A DNA stretch of 64,000 nucleotides from Acinetobacter oleivorans DR1 (GTDB lineage Bacteria; Pseudomonadota; Gammaproteobacteria; Pseudomonadales; Moraxellaceae). Of the stretch, positions 1 to 8,526 are shown piece by piece; position 1 is the first letter of the stretch, and every line of letters begins with the position of its first letter. Under the pieces are notes generated by a model. It was not told the DNA's origin. It made no database searches and was given only the letters and a program-made list of their open reading frames with translations. The translations under genes were made by a program, and so were the position numbers. The DNA lies in assembly GCF_000196795.1 (NCBI RefSeq), contig NC_014259.1, positions 2,108,001 through 2,172,000 of the forward strand, in the 5' to 3' direction.

Positions 1-653
1 CATCATTTAACGTAAATGGTCGTTATCGTACTAACTATACAACTGTTGGTGGTTCCTATAGTGTGGCTGATTCTTACCAACAAGCAATGGTTAGCTTAAC
101 TGGTAGTGTGGTTGCACACTCAGAAGGTATTTTATTTGGACCTGAACAAGGCCAAACGATGGTACTTGTGCATGCGCCAGAAGCTGCCGGAGCAAAAGTT
201 AATAATGCTGTTGGTTTGAGCGTGAATAAAGCGGGTTATGCGGTAGTTCCTTATGTTACTCCGTACCGTCTTAATGACATTACCCTTGACCCACAAGAAA
301 TGTCGAGCGAAGTAGAACTTGAAGAAACAAGTCAACGTATTGCACCTTTTGCTGGTGCAATTGCTAAAGTAGATTTTGCGACTAAAACTGGTTATGCAGT
401 TTACATTAATAGTAAAACTGTAGATGGCAACAGCTTACCGTTTGCAGCTCAAGTATTTAATCAGAAAGATGAAGCTGTCGGTATTGTTGCACAAGGTAGT
501 ATGATTTACTTACGTACTCCACTTGCTCAAGATCGTCTCTATGTGAAATGGGGTGACGAAAGCAATGAACGTTGTTCAGTTGAGTACAACATTAGTAATC
601 AGTTGCAAAATAAGCAACAAAGCATGGTAATGACTGAGGCTGTCTGCAAATGA
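1..653 (+). CDS. Fimbrial outer-membrane usher, C-terminal part (5' end outside window)
   Basis: This is the C-terminal end of a chaperone-usher (FimD/PapC family) outer-membrane usher, which moves chaperone-bound pilins across the outer membrane. The frame is already open at base 3, so the GTG at 63 is an internal codon and not the start. The visible part has usher C-terminal features: a GPEQGQTMVLVHAPEAAG stretch, the VPYVTPYRLNDITLD stretch, a beta-rich plug-like segment (AKVDFATKTGYAV) and a late cysteine (ERCSVEY). The stop overlaps the start of the adhesin gene by four bases (ATGA), so the two are co-translated. What is seen is the terminal 200 or so residues; that the rest of a pilus operon (pilin, chaperone) lies upstream is inferred. 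Confidence 0.88.
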   Translation, partial: SFNVNGRYRTNYTTVGGSYSVADSYQQAMVSLTGSVVAHSEGILFGPEQGQTMVLVHAPEAAGAKVNNAVGLSVNKAGYAVVPYVTPYRLNDITLDPQEMSSEVELEETSQRIAPFAGAIAKVDFATKTGYAVYINSKTVDGNSLPFAAQVFNQKDEAVGIVAQGSMIYLRTPLAQDRLYVKWGDESNERCSVEYNISNQLQNKQQSMVMTEAVCK

Positions 654-1660
654 AAAGAATATTATTAACAAGTTTCTTATTTACGGCTGGCCTTGGTGTG
701 TATGGTGAGGCTAATGCTGCATGTCGTATATATAATTATGAGGCAAATGATGTCCTTATGTCTGTAGGGCGTGTTGTTGTACGCCCTAGTGACCAAGTCG
801 GGGCAGTTTTAAGAAAAGCGACTTTTCCTATTAACCGTACTTCCACTGAAGCGCGCCTATGCGATAATTACGATACAGTAATTGCTGAATTAACCCAATC
901 TTACCCTTTAAGTTCTTTAGGTAATAGCATCTATACCACGAACATTCCGGGTATTGGTATTCGCCTCTATCGTGAAGCAGACAATAATACGAATTTCTCG
1001 GGCTATTATCCTTATGTACGTGGTGGAATATCTGGTACTCGTTATTTAGGATCTGGTTATTTTGTGGTGGAAATTATTAAAATTGCTCCACAAACTGGCT
1101 CTGGAACGTTAGTACCGGGTAGATATAGTAGCTATTATGTCCGCGGTTTTCCAAATCAACCATTCTTAACAAGTACTGTTAATGCTAATGCGATTACCAT
1201 TGCATCCTCTTCATGTGAAATTCAAGGGAATATTAACAAGGTAGTACAGCTTCCTACAGTTACAAAGGCTGGATTCAAAGGCGTTGGTTCTACTCAAGGC
1301 GAACAAACTTTTGATATGAACATTCTTTGTAATGGTGGTATTAACCCAACGGGTTATGAAGAGAAAAACCTCATTAGTTTAACTTATGACTTTACACAAG
1401 ACGGCACAAACAATCAGGTTTTAACTAATACAGCTGCTGCATCTGAAAAAGCCAATGGTGTGGGTGTACAATTATTGTGGAACTATCAAAATAAGAATCA
1501 GGTCATCAAAAAAGGCGATAAGCTCGCTTTAGGTACATTGTCCTCTAACCAGACACTTCAATATAACATACCGATGACTGCTCGCTACTATCAAACAGCC
1601 GCAAATGTGACTGCTGGTAAAGTACGTGCAATGGCTACTGTAACTATTGAATATGATTAA
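650..1660 (+). CDS. Fimbrial tip adhesin / minor pilin
   Basis: A 336-residue exported protein with a Sec signal peptide ending near GEANA-A (about residue 24). It is organised like a two-domain tip adhesin. The N-terminal half (about 25-180) is a cysteine-poor beta-rich region that would bind a receptor. The C-terminal half begins at a conserved-looking cysteine (SSSCEIQGN, about 188), has the partner cysteine in NILCNGG, and ends in alternating residues MATVTIEYD, as pilin domains do. It overlaps the usher gene by ATGA and is the last gene of the operon. The receptor cannot be told from the sequence. Confidence 0.82.
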   Translation: MKRILLTSFLFTAGLGVYGEANAACRIYNYEANDVLMSVGRVVVRPSDQVGAVLRKATFPINRTSTEARLCDNYDTVIAELTQSYPLSSLGNSIYTTNIPGIGIRLYREADNNTNFSGYYPYVRGGISGTRYLGSGYFVVEIIKIAPQTGSGTLVPGRYSSYYVRGFPNQPFLTSTVNANAITIASSSCEIQGNINKVVQLPTVTKAGFKGVGSTQGEQTFDMNILCNGGINPTGYEEKNLISLTYDFTQDGTNNQVLTNTAAASEKANGVGVQLLWNYQNKNQVIKKGDKLALGTLSSNQTLQYNIPMTARYYQTAANVTAGKVRAMATVTIEYD

Positions 1661-1772
1661 TCATGTTCAATAGTTTATAAACCTAATAATTTCAAATATT
1701 TAAAAATTAATAATAAATTTTACTTTATCGCTACTTTCTAAAAATTTAATACTTAACTTAATAGGAATATTT

Positions 1773-2741
1773 ATGAAAAAAATAGGCATAATTGCTGTTA
1801 GCGCTATTACATTATGTTGGGCAATGTATGAAGTATCTTCTGACAATACAAGTACCAGACCGCTTAATGAAGCTAACCGAAAAGTCGCATCTAAAAGCAG
1901 TTCATCATCTGTAAAAAATGAAAAATTAGCACCACAGATGCTATTAGCTCAAACGAATTCCCTTAATTCTGCCCCTGTCTGTCAATACAATTTTGATGCC
2001 ACACAACAAGACTATGATGTTTGGAGTAATGAAAATCCTGGATATGTTCCTCTGAGTATATTTCCATCGATAACAGGTCAAAAATTTAGTCTAAAAGTAG
2101 AGCCTAGGCCAGAAAGTGAGTATGGCTACATAGATTATGTAGCTAGAAGTAAAGCGAGTCTTAATTCGTCTAATGACATTGGAGATTTAACGATACCTCA
2201 CACAGGTATTATTGCATTTGAAATGGAGTTTAAAATTCCAACAATAACGCTTGTTAACTCAGGTTTTGAAAACAATGCTTATATGTCTAGTATTTATTTT
2301 ACTGGCGTAACAAATAACGGTTATTCAGTTAGATCAAGCTATGGGTTTGAAATGGGAACTTATGATCCAGATTTTGGTGAAAACCCTCCTAGATTAAGTT
2401 ATTCAGTGGCTTATCGAGTTAGCGATAATAGTGGACCTGATCACTCCTACTACAAGAGTCAAAACATGACAAATAATACACAGGAATACCAACGTTTAGG
2501 AATATATATTAATCAGAATACTAGACAAGTCGGTTTCATTTTTAATGGTGTTGATCAAGGTTATCAATCTTCTTTACCTGCGCCTCTTGAAAATATAAGT
2601 TTTTCTGTAGCAAGCAGTATATCAGTATATTCTAATCAATTATTTGGACAAGAATTGTTTAATGAGCTTATCACTGACCGTAATGCGCTACAGTTTAACT
2701 ATCCTCAGGGTACAACTGACATGTGCGGTAATGCCATTTAA
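1773..2741 (+). CDS. Exported or membrane-anchored protein of unknown function
   Basis: A 322-residue protein with a short hydrophobic N-terminus (residues 4-20) that is either a signal peptide or an anchor, then a low-complexity Ser/Lys linker (about 38-52). The rest is beta-rich and Tyr/Asn/Ser-rich, with two cysteines far apart (PVCQYNF and TDMCGN) that could pair. The stretches FEMEFKIPTITL and YQRLGIYINQNTRQVGFIFNG look like strands of a concanavalin-like sandwich, so a surface or carbohydrate-related protein is possible. It may belong to the DUF4882 group I recall from Acinetobacter, but I cannot confirm this. A spacer of 112 bases separates it from the adhesin, and it ends just before a bidirectional terminator. 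Coding status is well supported; function is not known. Confidence 0.7.
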   Translation: MKKIGIIAVSAITLCWAMYEVSSDNTSTRPLNEANRKVASKSSSSSVKNEKLAPQMLLAQTNSLNSAPVCQYNFDATQQDYDVWSNENPGYVPLSIFPSITGQKFSLKVEPRPESEYGYIDYVARSKASLNSSNDIGDLTIPHTGIIAFEMEFKIPTITLVNSGFENNAYMSSIYFTGVTNNGYSVRSSYGFEMGTYDPDFGENPPRLSYSVAYRVSDNSGPDHSYYKSQNMTNNTQEYQRLGIYINQNTRQVGFIFNGVDQGYQSSLPAPLENISFSVASSISVYSNQLFGQELFNELITDRNALQFNYPQGTTDMCGNAI

Positions 2742-2761
2742 CATATAAAATCATAAGTTGT

Positions 2762-2791
2762 AAAAAAGGGCTGAATTACAGCCCTTTTTTA
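2762..2791. terminator. Bidirectional rho-independent terminator
   Basis: A stem AAAAAAGGGCT / AGCCCTTTTTT lies between the convergent exported-protein gene and the alcohol dehydrogenase gene. It is flanked by A on one side and T on the other, so it can serve both strands. Confidence 0.85.
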
Positions 2792-2797
2792 TTTCAT

Positions 2798-3907
2798 TTA
2801 GAAATGAATGACTGTGCGAATTGATTTACCTTCGTGCATTAAATCAAAAGCAGTATTAATGTCTTGAAGAGGCATAGTATGCGTTACAAATGGTTCAAGT
2901 TGAATCTCACCTTTCATTGCATCTTCGACCATTTTTGGAAGTTGTGAGCGGCCTTTTACCCCACCAAAAGCAGTACCTAACCATTTACGGCCGGTAACTA
3001 GCTGAAATGGACGAGTCGAAATTTCTTGACCTGCACCAGCAACACCAATAATGACTGATTGTCCCCAACCACGATGTGCACACTCTAAAGCTGAGCGCAT
3101 TACATTGACGTTACCAATACATTCAAATGAGTGGTCAACACCCCAGCCTGTCATTTCTACAATGACTTGTTGAATCGGTTTATCATAATCTTTAGGGTTT
3201 AAGAAATCTGTAGCACCAAATTGCTTAGCAAGTTCAAATTTATCTGGGTTGGTGTCTACTACAATAATTTGCCCAGCTTTCGCTTGACGTGCACCTTGTA
3301 CAACAGCTAAACCAATACCACCTAAGCCAAATACAGCAACAGAGTCACCTTCTTGTACTTTTGCTGTGTTATGCACTGCTCCAATACCAGTCGTCACACC
3401 ACATCCAAGTAAACATACTTGCTCGTGATTCGCTTCAGGATTGATTTTTGCTAAAGATACTTCTGCCACCACTGTATATTCGCTAAAGGTTGAACAACCC
3501 ATGTAATGGTAAATCGGCTCACCATTATAAGAAAAACGTGTGGTTCCATCTGGCATGACACCTTTACCTTGTGTAGCACGTACTGCAACACATAAGTTGG
3601 TTTTTCCAGATTTACAGAATAAGCATTCTTTACATTCAGCTGTATACAGTGGAATAACATGATCACCCGGCTGAACGCTTGTTACGCCCTCACCCACTTC
3701 AACTACAACACCTGCACCTTCGTGACCTAAAATGGCAGGAAACACACCTTCTGGGTCATCACCAGATAATGTAAAAGCATCGGTATGACATACCCCTGTA
3801 TGGGTAATTTTTATTAAAACTTCACCCGCTTGAGGTGGTGCAACATCAACTTCAACAATCTCTAAAGGTTTTCCTGGGGCAAAGGCGACAGCTGCACGAG
3901 ATTTCAT
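2798..3907 (-). CDS. frmA: S-(hydroxymethyl)glutathione dehydrogenase / class III alcohol dehydrogenase
   Basis: A 369-residue zinc-dependent medium-chain dehydrogenase that oxidises S-hydroxymethylglutathione, the spontaneous formaldehyde-glutathione adduct, with NAD+. Catalytic zinc ligands are visible as C40 in THTGVCHTD, the GHEGAGV motif at about 61-67 and the cysteine of LLGCGVTTG. The structural-zinc cysteines are in AECKECLFCKSGKTNLC (about 91-107). The Rossmann motif is GLGGIGLAVVQGA. The length matches class III enzymes. No frmR or S-formylglutathione hydrolase gene lies next to it, so it stands alone here. It also could reduce S-nitrosoglutathione, as class III enzymes do. Confidence 0.95.
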   Translation of the reverse strand: MKSRAAVAFAPGKPLEIVEVDVAPPQAGEVLIKITHTGVCHTDAFTLSGDDPEGVFPAILGHEGAGVVVEVGEGVTSVQPGDHVIPLYTAECKECLFCKSGKTNLCVAVRATQGKGVMPDGTTRFSYNGEPIYHYMGCSTFSEYTVVAEVSLAKINPEANHEQVCLLGCGVTTGIGAVHNTAKVQEGDSVAVFGLGGIGLAVVQGARQAKAGQIIVVDTNPDKFELAKQFGATDFLNPKDYDKPIQQVIVEMTGWGVDHSFECIGNVNVMRSALECAHRGWGQSVIIGVAGAGQEISTRPFQLVTGRKWLGTAFGGVKGRSQLPKMVEDAMKGEIQLEPFVTHTMPLQDINTAFDLMHEGKSIRTVIHF

Positions 3908-4070
3908 CTTTGGGTTTCCTTTAAATCATTCGGTATTTATAGTCGAGCAAAATAGATTATGTAACAGTAATACAAGAGCTTAATTTTGCTTAAATTAAAA
4001 TTGGCTTTCATGACAATCTATCACAGCATAGCCAGTCAGGTACGTCTAAGCAAGCTTCAGTTTCAAAAAG

Positions 4071-4101
4071 AAGAAAACCTCTTACTTGAAGAGGTTTTCT
4101 T
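4071..4101. terminator. Hairpin terminator, mainly for the minus-strand gene at 4138-6009
   Basis: A perfect 13-bp stem AAGAAAACCTCTT / AAGAGGTTTTCTT with a 5-base loop. It lies about 40 bases past the stop of the 623-residue gene and has a pyrimidine-rich run on the minus-strand exit. Confidence 0.7.
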
Positions 4102-4137
4102 ATCAAATCACTTATTTTATAAAAGGGTTATGTTTAC

Positions 4138-6009
4138 TTAGAGGTAAATATCTGGTGGATATGGTGTGTTATCACTAATTGGCGAATACAGCGTATTTTC
4201 AACAAAGAAGCCATTTGGAGCCTGAGTAGTATCGATCGTAATTGAATCAAACATAACCTGTGGATAGGCCCAAATAAATTGCTTCATTAAACCTAAGGAA
4301 ACATTGTTTTTCATGTCACCAAAAATTCGTTGCCAAATGGGCGTTCGATATGGCTTGGTTTTATCAAATCCATAAATATAGGCAATAGATGCATCAGGAA
4401 CGAACCCTGATAAGTAAATGACTTTATTGGCAGGATAGCCTAGTCCTTGTATAGGTATTTGTGAAACTGCCTGATGTGCTAAGTCTAAACGAGCTTCCAA
4501 TAGCCAGTCATAAGCTTCTGTCATCATATAATCAAAATTAGGATATGAATAATGTTGGCTTGGATAGTTAATATAAGTGGCTAAAGTCTGAATCGGAGAT
4601 TGAATAGAAGGAAAGAAAATAAGGGGGCTAACTTTGGCAGCGGAGTATTTCGCTTTAATGACCGTGCGAATGTCTTGGCAGGTTTGACCTAATTTATTTC
4701 TGAGCCATGTTTTAAACTCATCATATGGCGTTCCTGTTTTATTCATTGCTTCATAGATTGTTCCCAAATCTGGTGCATATAAACCTGTATCTGCATTAAA
4801 GGCTAGTTTTGTTGGATAGTCATATACACAAGGTAGATTCGTATCGGTGTTATACCACCACCAAGGTTCACCAATCTGCATGTTTACATCACATCCCCCT
4901 ACTACCATTGCATCTGCAAATTCAATAAAGACTTTACGTAGATATGCCAAAGCATTCTGATGACTTAAACTAAAAAAATAGCTCGGTGGTTGATAGCCTG
5001 TTTTACCCAAATTACTGTTCCAGTCACGTTGAGCCCAATATTCATTAGCCCCCAAGGAATACATTTCAAAGCTTACCCCAAAGATGGGTTGCAGACTGGC
5101 GCTATGTAACGCCTGAGCATATTTCTCATGCCATTTACGCGTACATGAGTTAACGACCGCTTCACCTGTTACCAACGTATCTGGTATTTGCCATTTATTA
5201 ATATCACTTTTCCATGTCATTTCAGGATAATGTGACATTCCACAATAGTGGTTAACCAAACCCTTATATCCCAAAGTCACCATATTGTTGACTAAGCGCT
5301 GAGGATTTAAATCATAGTGGTCGTCATAGCTCGTACAGATACCATAATTGTGCTGAGGAACAACCACACGGCTCAAATTTAACTTTGCATTTGTACCAGT
5401 TACGACTGAATTGGTCAGACGAATGTAGCCATCTTCAGGCTGGCTTAAAGGTAAGGCTGATTGACTATTATAATGGCTCGTGAAACCTGAAAATGAAATC
5501 CGTTGAATGTTAGTTACCGGGAAGCTATCTGTAGCAGAAAATCCAGCTTTTACTGTATCCCAGTTAATATGAATATGTGCCGTTCGCGATGAAGGATTAT
5601 TTGCATAGTTAAATAAGACAACATAGGCAACTTTATCTACACCATTTTCATTATAGTACACCGTTAAAGTGGGCGTTAAACTTGGATTGTTAAGCACTGG
5701 CATCGTGGCAGATAACTCAATATCGAAGTCCCAAACCACCCCTGCATAGCTATATTTGGTCTGATACGCTAAAAATTTATGATCTTTAGTATCATTAGAA
5801 TCCCAACTAATTCCTACTAGATCATTTGCCATTCGTGCTCTAAAAGATGCTTCGAAACCATTTCCATAATTCGTAATAGCAAAAGACATTGTTTGTGGGC
5901 CATCTATTCTCCAATAGATAGGACTAAACCGATCAATAAGTGTATTTTGAGTGATTGGATGTGGTGATGAATTAGAATTATTTTGTACATTTTGTGAGTT
6001 AGTTATCAT
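4138..6009 (-). CDS. Large soluble protein of unknown function, possible TIM-barrel / glycoside-hydrolase-like fold
   Basis: A 623-residue protein without signal peptide or membrane segment. The first 30 residues are Asn/Ser/Gln-rich. A beta-rich N-terminal half (about 30-215) is followed by a region whose segments resemble barrel strands: NYGICTSYDDHYD, LGYKGLVNHYCG, QPIFGVSFEMYSLG, CDVNMQIGEPWWWYN and YMMTEAYDWLLEA. The GEP and TEAYDW segments place Glu residues at strand ends, as in clan-A glycosidases, but I cannot assign catalysis. I have a weak memory of similar proteins labelled as phage non-contractile tail-sheath proteins with a TIM-barrel domain. No other phage gene is nearby, so here it is an orphan. 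It is monocistronic, with AT-rich flanks. Confidence 0.6.
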   Translation of the reverse strand: MITNSQNVQNNSNSSPHPITQNTLIDRFSPIYWRIDGPQTMSFAITNYGNGFEASFRARMANDLVGISWDSNDTKDHKFLAYQTKYSYAGVVWDFDIELSATMPVLNNPSLTPTLTVYYNENGVDKVAYVVLFNYANNPSSRTAHIHINWDTVKAGFSATDSFPVTNIQRISFSGFTSHYNSQSALPLSQPEDGYIRLTNSVVTGTNAKLNLSRVVVPQHNYGICTSYDDHYDLNPQRLVNNMVTLGYKGLVNHYCGMSHYPEMTWKSDINKWQIPDTLVTGEAVVNSCTRKWHEKYAQALHSASLQPIFGVSFEMYSLGANEYWAQRDWNSNLGKTGYQPPSYFFSLSHQNALAYLRKVFIEFADAMVVGGCDVNMQIGEPWWWYNTDTNLPCVYDYPTKLAFNADTGLYAPDLGTIYEAMNKTGTPYDEFKTWLRNKLGQTCQDIRTVIKAKYSAAKVSPLIFFPSIQSPIQTLATYINYPSQHYSYPNFDYMMTEAYDWLLEARLDLAHQAVSQIPIQGLGYPANKVIYLSGFVPDASIAYIYGFDKTKPYRTPIWQRIFGDMKNNVSLGLMKQFIWAYPQVMFDSITIDTTQAPNGFFVENTLYSPISDNTPYPPDIYL

Positions 6010-6192
6010 GTCTACATTCTCTTAATGTATTAAGAGGTTTTATATTAAATAATAATTTTTATTTTATTGTTCAGATAAGTAACAATGACGTTTAAATTAT
6101 TTACAGTTAATATTTTTTATAAAGCTCAAAATATAGTTAAACAATTAAACTTAATATTATCCTAAAATATTTTTGCACTGAGGAGATAATAA

Positions 6193-7350
6193 ATGTCAAA
6201 TTTTATGCAGCCTACTCATTTTAGGATATTGTTTGTATTTACTCCTCTTGTGTTTGCAATCACAGGTTGTAGTGAAACTTTACATTCCCAAAGAACCATA
6301 CCAATAAAGACATCTTCAGAAAGTATCGCCTATCCAGAAGCTGATACAGTTTTAGGGGAAAAGTTACAGTCTAATGAGGAAGCGTTAGCTCAGAACATAG
6401 CTCAAGTCATTGAAAAGTCAATTCGTGAACAATATACGGCGGGAAATGCTTTACGTGATGCACATCCTAAAGCGCATGGTTGTGTTCGAGCCGAGTTTCA
6501 TGTCTCAAAAAATATACCTGCTCAGTTTGCTAAAGGAGTTTTTATCCCAGATCAAAGTTATCAAGCATGGATTCGTTTTTCAAATGCATCTAATGACGCC
6601 ACGAGTGCCGACATTGACAAAGATGCACGCGGAATCGCCATAAAACTTTTAGGTGTATCTGGAGACAAAATTTTAGAAAGTGAAAAACAAGCGACCACTC
6701 AAGATTTTATTATGATTAATCACCCTGTCTTTTTTGCCAATGATGCAAAAAGATATCTTTCTTTTATGAATGATGTGAATAGCCATAATATGATCAGAAA
6801 ACTTCATATTCCTTTTGCCTTAGGCTTTAAGGGAACCATGAATGCGCTGGGAGCACGTAACTCACAAATTGCAAACCCACTCTATGCACGTTATTGGTCT
6901 ATGGTTCCCTATCAGTTGGGACTTGGCAAAGATCGACAAGCAGTTAAATATTCAGTACGTGCTTGTTCGGTAACACCAAATAATCTACCTAAAAACCCTA
7001 GTCATGATTTTTTAAGAGAAGCTTTAAAAAATACTTTGCAAAATACTGATGCTTGTATGGAGTTCCTTATTCAGCCGAGAACTTCAAGTAAAATGCTAGT
7101 AGAAGATGCGATGACAGAATGGGATGAAAAAGCAGCTCCCTTTTATCAAGTAGCAACTATTCACATTCCAAAGCAAAACTTTGATACACCTGAACAAAAC
7201 CAGTTCTGTGAAAATCTTTCTTTTACGCCGTGGCATGCCTTACCTGAACATAAGCCATTAGGTGCAGTAAACAGAATGCGTAAGGTCATTTATGAAAATA
7301 TAAGCAAAGTTCGACATGATATGAATTCAGCCCCTAGACAGGAACCTTAA
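6193..7350 (+). CDS. Catalase-family lipoprotein (y4iL / SrpA-like)
   Basis: A 385-residue protein with a lipoprotein signal (hydrophobic 10-24, lipobox AITGC, acylated Cys about 26), so it is probably tethered in the periplasm or outer membrane. The catalase-like core shows HPKAHGCVRAEFHV with a candidate distal His, the RFSNASNDATSADIDKDARG segment, QDFIMINHPVFF, and then ARYWSMVPYQLG with AVKYSVR. This last block is typical of small catalase-like proteins and does not match the classic R-x-F-x-Y proximal haem motif, so catalase activity is uncertain. A peroxidase or haem-binding role is equally possible. The start is supported by a GAGGAG Shine-Dalgarno 7 bases upstream. No operon partners. 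Confidence 0.8.
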   Translation: MSNFMQPTHFRILFVFTPLVFAITGCSETLHSQRTIPIKTSSESIAYPEADTVLGEKLQSNEEALAQNIAQVIEKSIREQYTAGNALRDAHPKAHGCVRAEFHVSKNIPAQFAKGVFIPDQSYQAWIRFSNASNDATSADIDKDARGIAIKLLGVSGDKILESEKQATTQDFIMINHPVFFANDAKRYLSFMNDVNSHNMIRKLHIPFALGFKGTMNALGARNSQIANPLYARYWSMVPYQLGLGKDRQAVKYSVRACSVTPNNLPKNPSHDFLREALKNTLQNTDACMEFLIQPRTSSKMLVEDAMTEWDEKAAPFYQVATIHIPKQNFDTPEQNQFCENLSFTPWHALPEHKPLGAVNRMRKVIYENISKVRHDMNSAPRQEP

Positions 7351-7390
7351 ATATTTTATCCCTGATGGTTTGTCTAAGAGCGAACTACCT

Positions 7391-7696
7391 TTAGTCAATT
7401 CCTTTGCTTGTATCTATAGTAATACGATCAATAAAATCTGCTAACCATAAAACAAAGTCATCTTCATTTTTATGCTTTGGAATCAAACTCATATCTAATG
7501 TAATAGGTAGTTCATTTTTAAAGCTAACAACTGCACCCTCGAAATTCACAAAGTTATATAAAAATTTTAATTCTGTACCTGCAATGGCTTTTTTGATTTC
7601 TATGATGAGATTATTTAAGTTTTTAAAATGATTGCTAGAGTATTTATATTTAATATTTTTATTAATTTTTTCTGCTAATAGCAAGTATTTTGGCAT
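7391..7696 (-). CDS. Small protein of unknown function, paralogue of the gene at 8527-8982
   Basis: A 101-residue acidic/lysine-rich protein that I cannot name. It clearly shares ancestry with the 151-residue protein encoded about 1 kb away. Both begin MP-[KQ]-YL-[LI]-[LI]-AE and both carry the block LDMSL-[IM]-PKHKN followed by LWLA-x-FI-x-RIT near the C-terminus. An AAGGAG-type ribosome site stands 7 bases before the ATG. It has no signal peptide. The conserved tail block suggests a folded helical domain. An immunity or antitoxin-like role is conceivable from size and duplication, but nothing in the sequence proves it. Confidence 0.65.
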   Translation of the reverse strand: MPKYLLLAEKINKNIKYKYSSNHFKNLNNLIIEIKKAIAGTELKFLYNFVNFEGAVVSFKNELPITLDMSLIPKHKNEDDFVLWLADFIDRITIDTSKGID

Positions 7697-8003
7697 TTAT
7701 ATCTCCTTTTTAATTATTTATAAAATATAATTATAATTTCAAAGTTATAAAAATAAGTTTTTAATTTTTATTAAATTGTTTCTGCATTTTTAATTTTACT
7801 TGATCAATTGTGGCGATAATAACAACATATTGTTTAAAAGTGTGATTTATTTTTACTTTTTTATTCTGATTAAATTAGTAGGTATTAATATTAACTAAAA
7901 CGCTTGGTTTTAAAATTTATATTAGATAGGCTCAACATATTTAAACGATTAAGCCTATTTAATTTTTAATATTTACTTAAGAGGAAAAGCGCTTCTTTAA
8001 ATC
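7697..8003. other. AT-rich intergenic stretch
   Basis: About 300 bases of very AT-rich DNA between two minus-strand small genes. I see no open frame with a ribosome site and no strong hairpin. It probably holds the promoter of the gene at 7391-7696. Confidence 0.5.
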
Positions 8004-8138
8004 TTAAGTAAGTTTGCGGAAGTTCTTCACTCTATGAACTTTCCCACATTTTCTGCACTCTTTAATTTCGTCGTGAGTTATATCAAAATCATATTCCCAG
8101 ACATGAATACAGAAAATTTGTCTAAGGTTGTGGAGCAT
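8004..8138 (-). CDS. Very small putative zinc-knuckle protein (44 aa)
   Basis: This 44-codon frame has an excellent Shine-Dalgarno (AAGGAGG) 5 bases upstream of its ATG and ends in TAA. The peptide has one Cys-x-His pair (FCIHVWEYDF, C10 and H12) and one Cys-x-x-Cys pair (KECRKCGKVHR, C28 and C31), an arrangement that fits one zinc ion. This resembles the small DUF1660-type proteins found in phages and bacteria, which also have a C/H...W...C-x-x-C layout. No partner gene is evident beyond the next small frame upstream on the same strand. Function is unknown; the zinc site is inferred from spacing alone. Confidence 0.6.
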   Translation of the reverse strand: MLHNLRQIFCIHVWEYDFDITHDEIKECRKCGKVHRVKNFRKLT

Positions 8139-8195
8139 AGACACCTCCTTATAAAAAACTGACTAAGCAGCGAGTTTTTTAAGAATATATTTAGC

Positions 8196-8294
8196 TTATT
8201 TAGAAGAATTTTCCTTTTTAGCTTTATCCTCTTTGTGTTTACAGCAGTAACCGAAAACAGCACCAGCACTAAAGAAAAACAGAGCTTTGAACAT
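8196..8294 (-). CDS. Very small single-span membrane peptide (32 aa)
   Basis: A 32-codon frame with a GGAG ribosome site 6 bases before the ATG. The peptide starts MFKALFFFSAGAVFGYCC, a hydrophobic helix long enough to cross a membrane, and ends in a highly charged lysine/glutamate tail (KHKEDKAKKENSSK). Its layout matches the 58-residue gene at 12670-12846: helix first, then a charged cytoplasm-like tail. It lies 57 bases upstream of the zinc-knuckle gene and may be co-transcribed. Too short for homology; support comes from the ribosome site and the amphipathic design. Confidence 0.5.
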   Translation of the reverse strand: MFKALFFFSAGAVFGYCCKHKEDKAKKENSSK

Positions 8295-8443
8295 TGGTAT
8301 CTCCAAAAGATAGTTAAGTAAATTAAAAATTAACATTGAAGGTTGTATCTGTTTTTAGGCCAATGAGACTGATTCTGTGCGTTATGCAAACTTTTGTGAA
8401 AAGTTATAACAATATATTTTATAAGAATAAGGAGAGCTAAATT

Positions 8444-8467
8444 AAAAAACCGCCCCAGAAGGCGGTT
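8444..8467 (-). terminator. Terminator of the minus-strand gene at 8527-8982
   Basis: Stem AACCGCC / GGCGGTT with a six-base loop. On the minus strand it runs into a T tract (complement of the A run at 8444-8449). Confidence 0.7.
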
Positions 8468-8484
8468 GCTGAATTTACAGCGAC

Positions 8485-8523
8485 ATATAGAAGTGTAGTG
8501 GACGATCACTTCTATATTTTTTT
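8485..8523 (+). terminator. Strong plus-strand terminator with no plus-strand gene in front
   Basis: An 11-bp stem ATATAGAAGTG / CACTTCTATAT followed by seven T residues. It is orientated for plus-strand transcription, but no coding frame on that strand lies in the preceding 1.1 kb. It could end a small RNA starting around 8400-8430, or simply insulate the minus-strand gene whose stop is at 8527. Confidence 0.6.
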
Positions 8524-8526
8524 AAC

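Noticed and set aside
4138..6009. Prophage remnant
   Set aside because: No integrase, att-like repeats or other phage genes flank this gene; a weak family resemblance alone is not enough.
7697..8003. CRISPR-like or repeat array in AT-rich DNA
   Set aside because: No regularly spaced repeats; the impression comes from A/T richness only.
8078..8269. 63-codon minus-strand frame
   Set aside because: It has no ribosome site and overlaps two shorter frames (8004-8138 and 8196-8294) that each have one and encode more sensible peptides.
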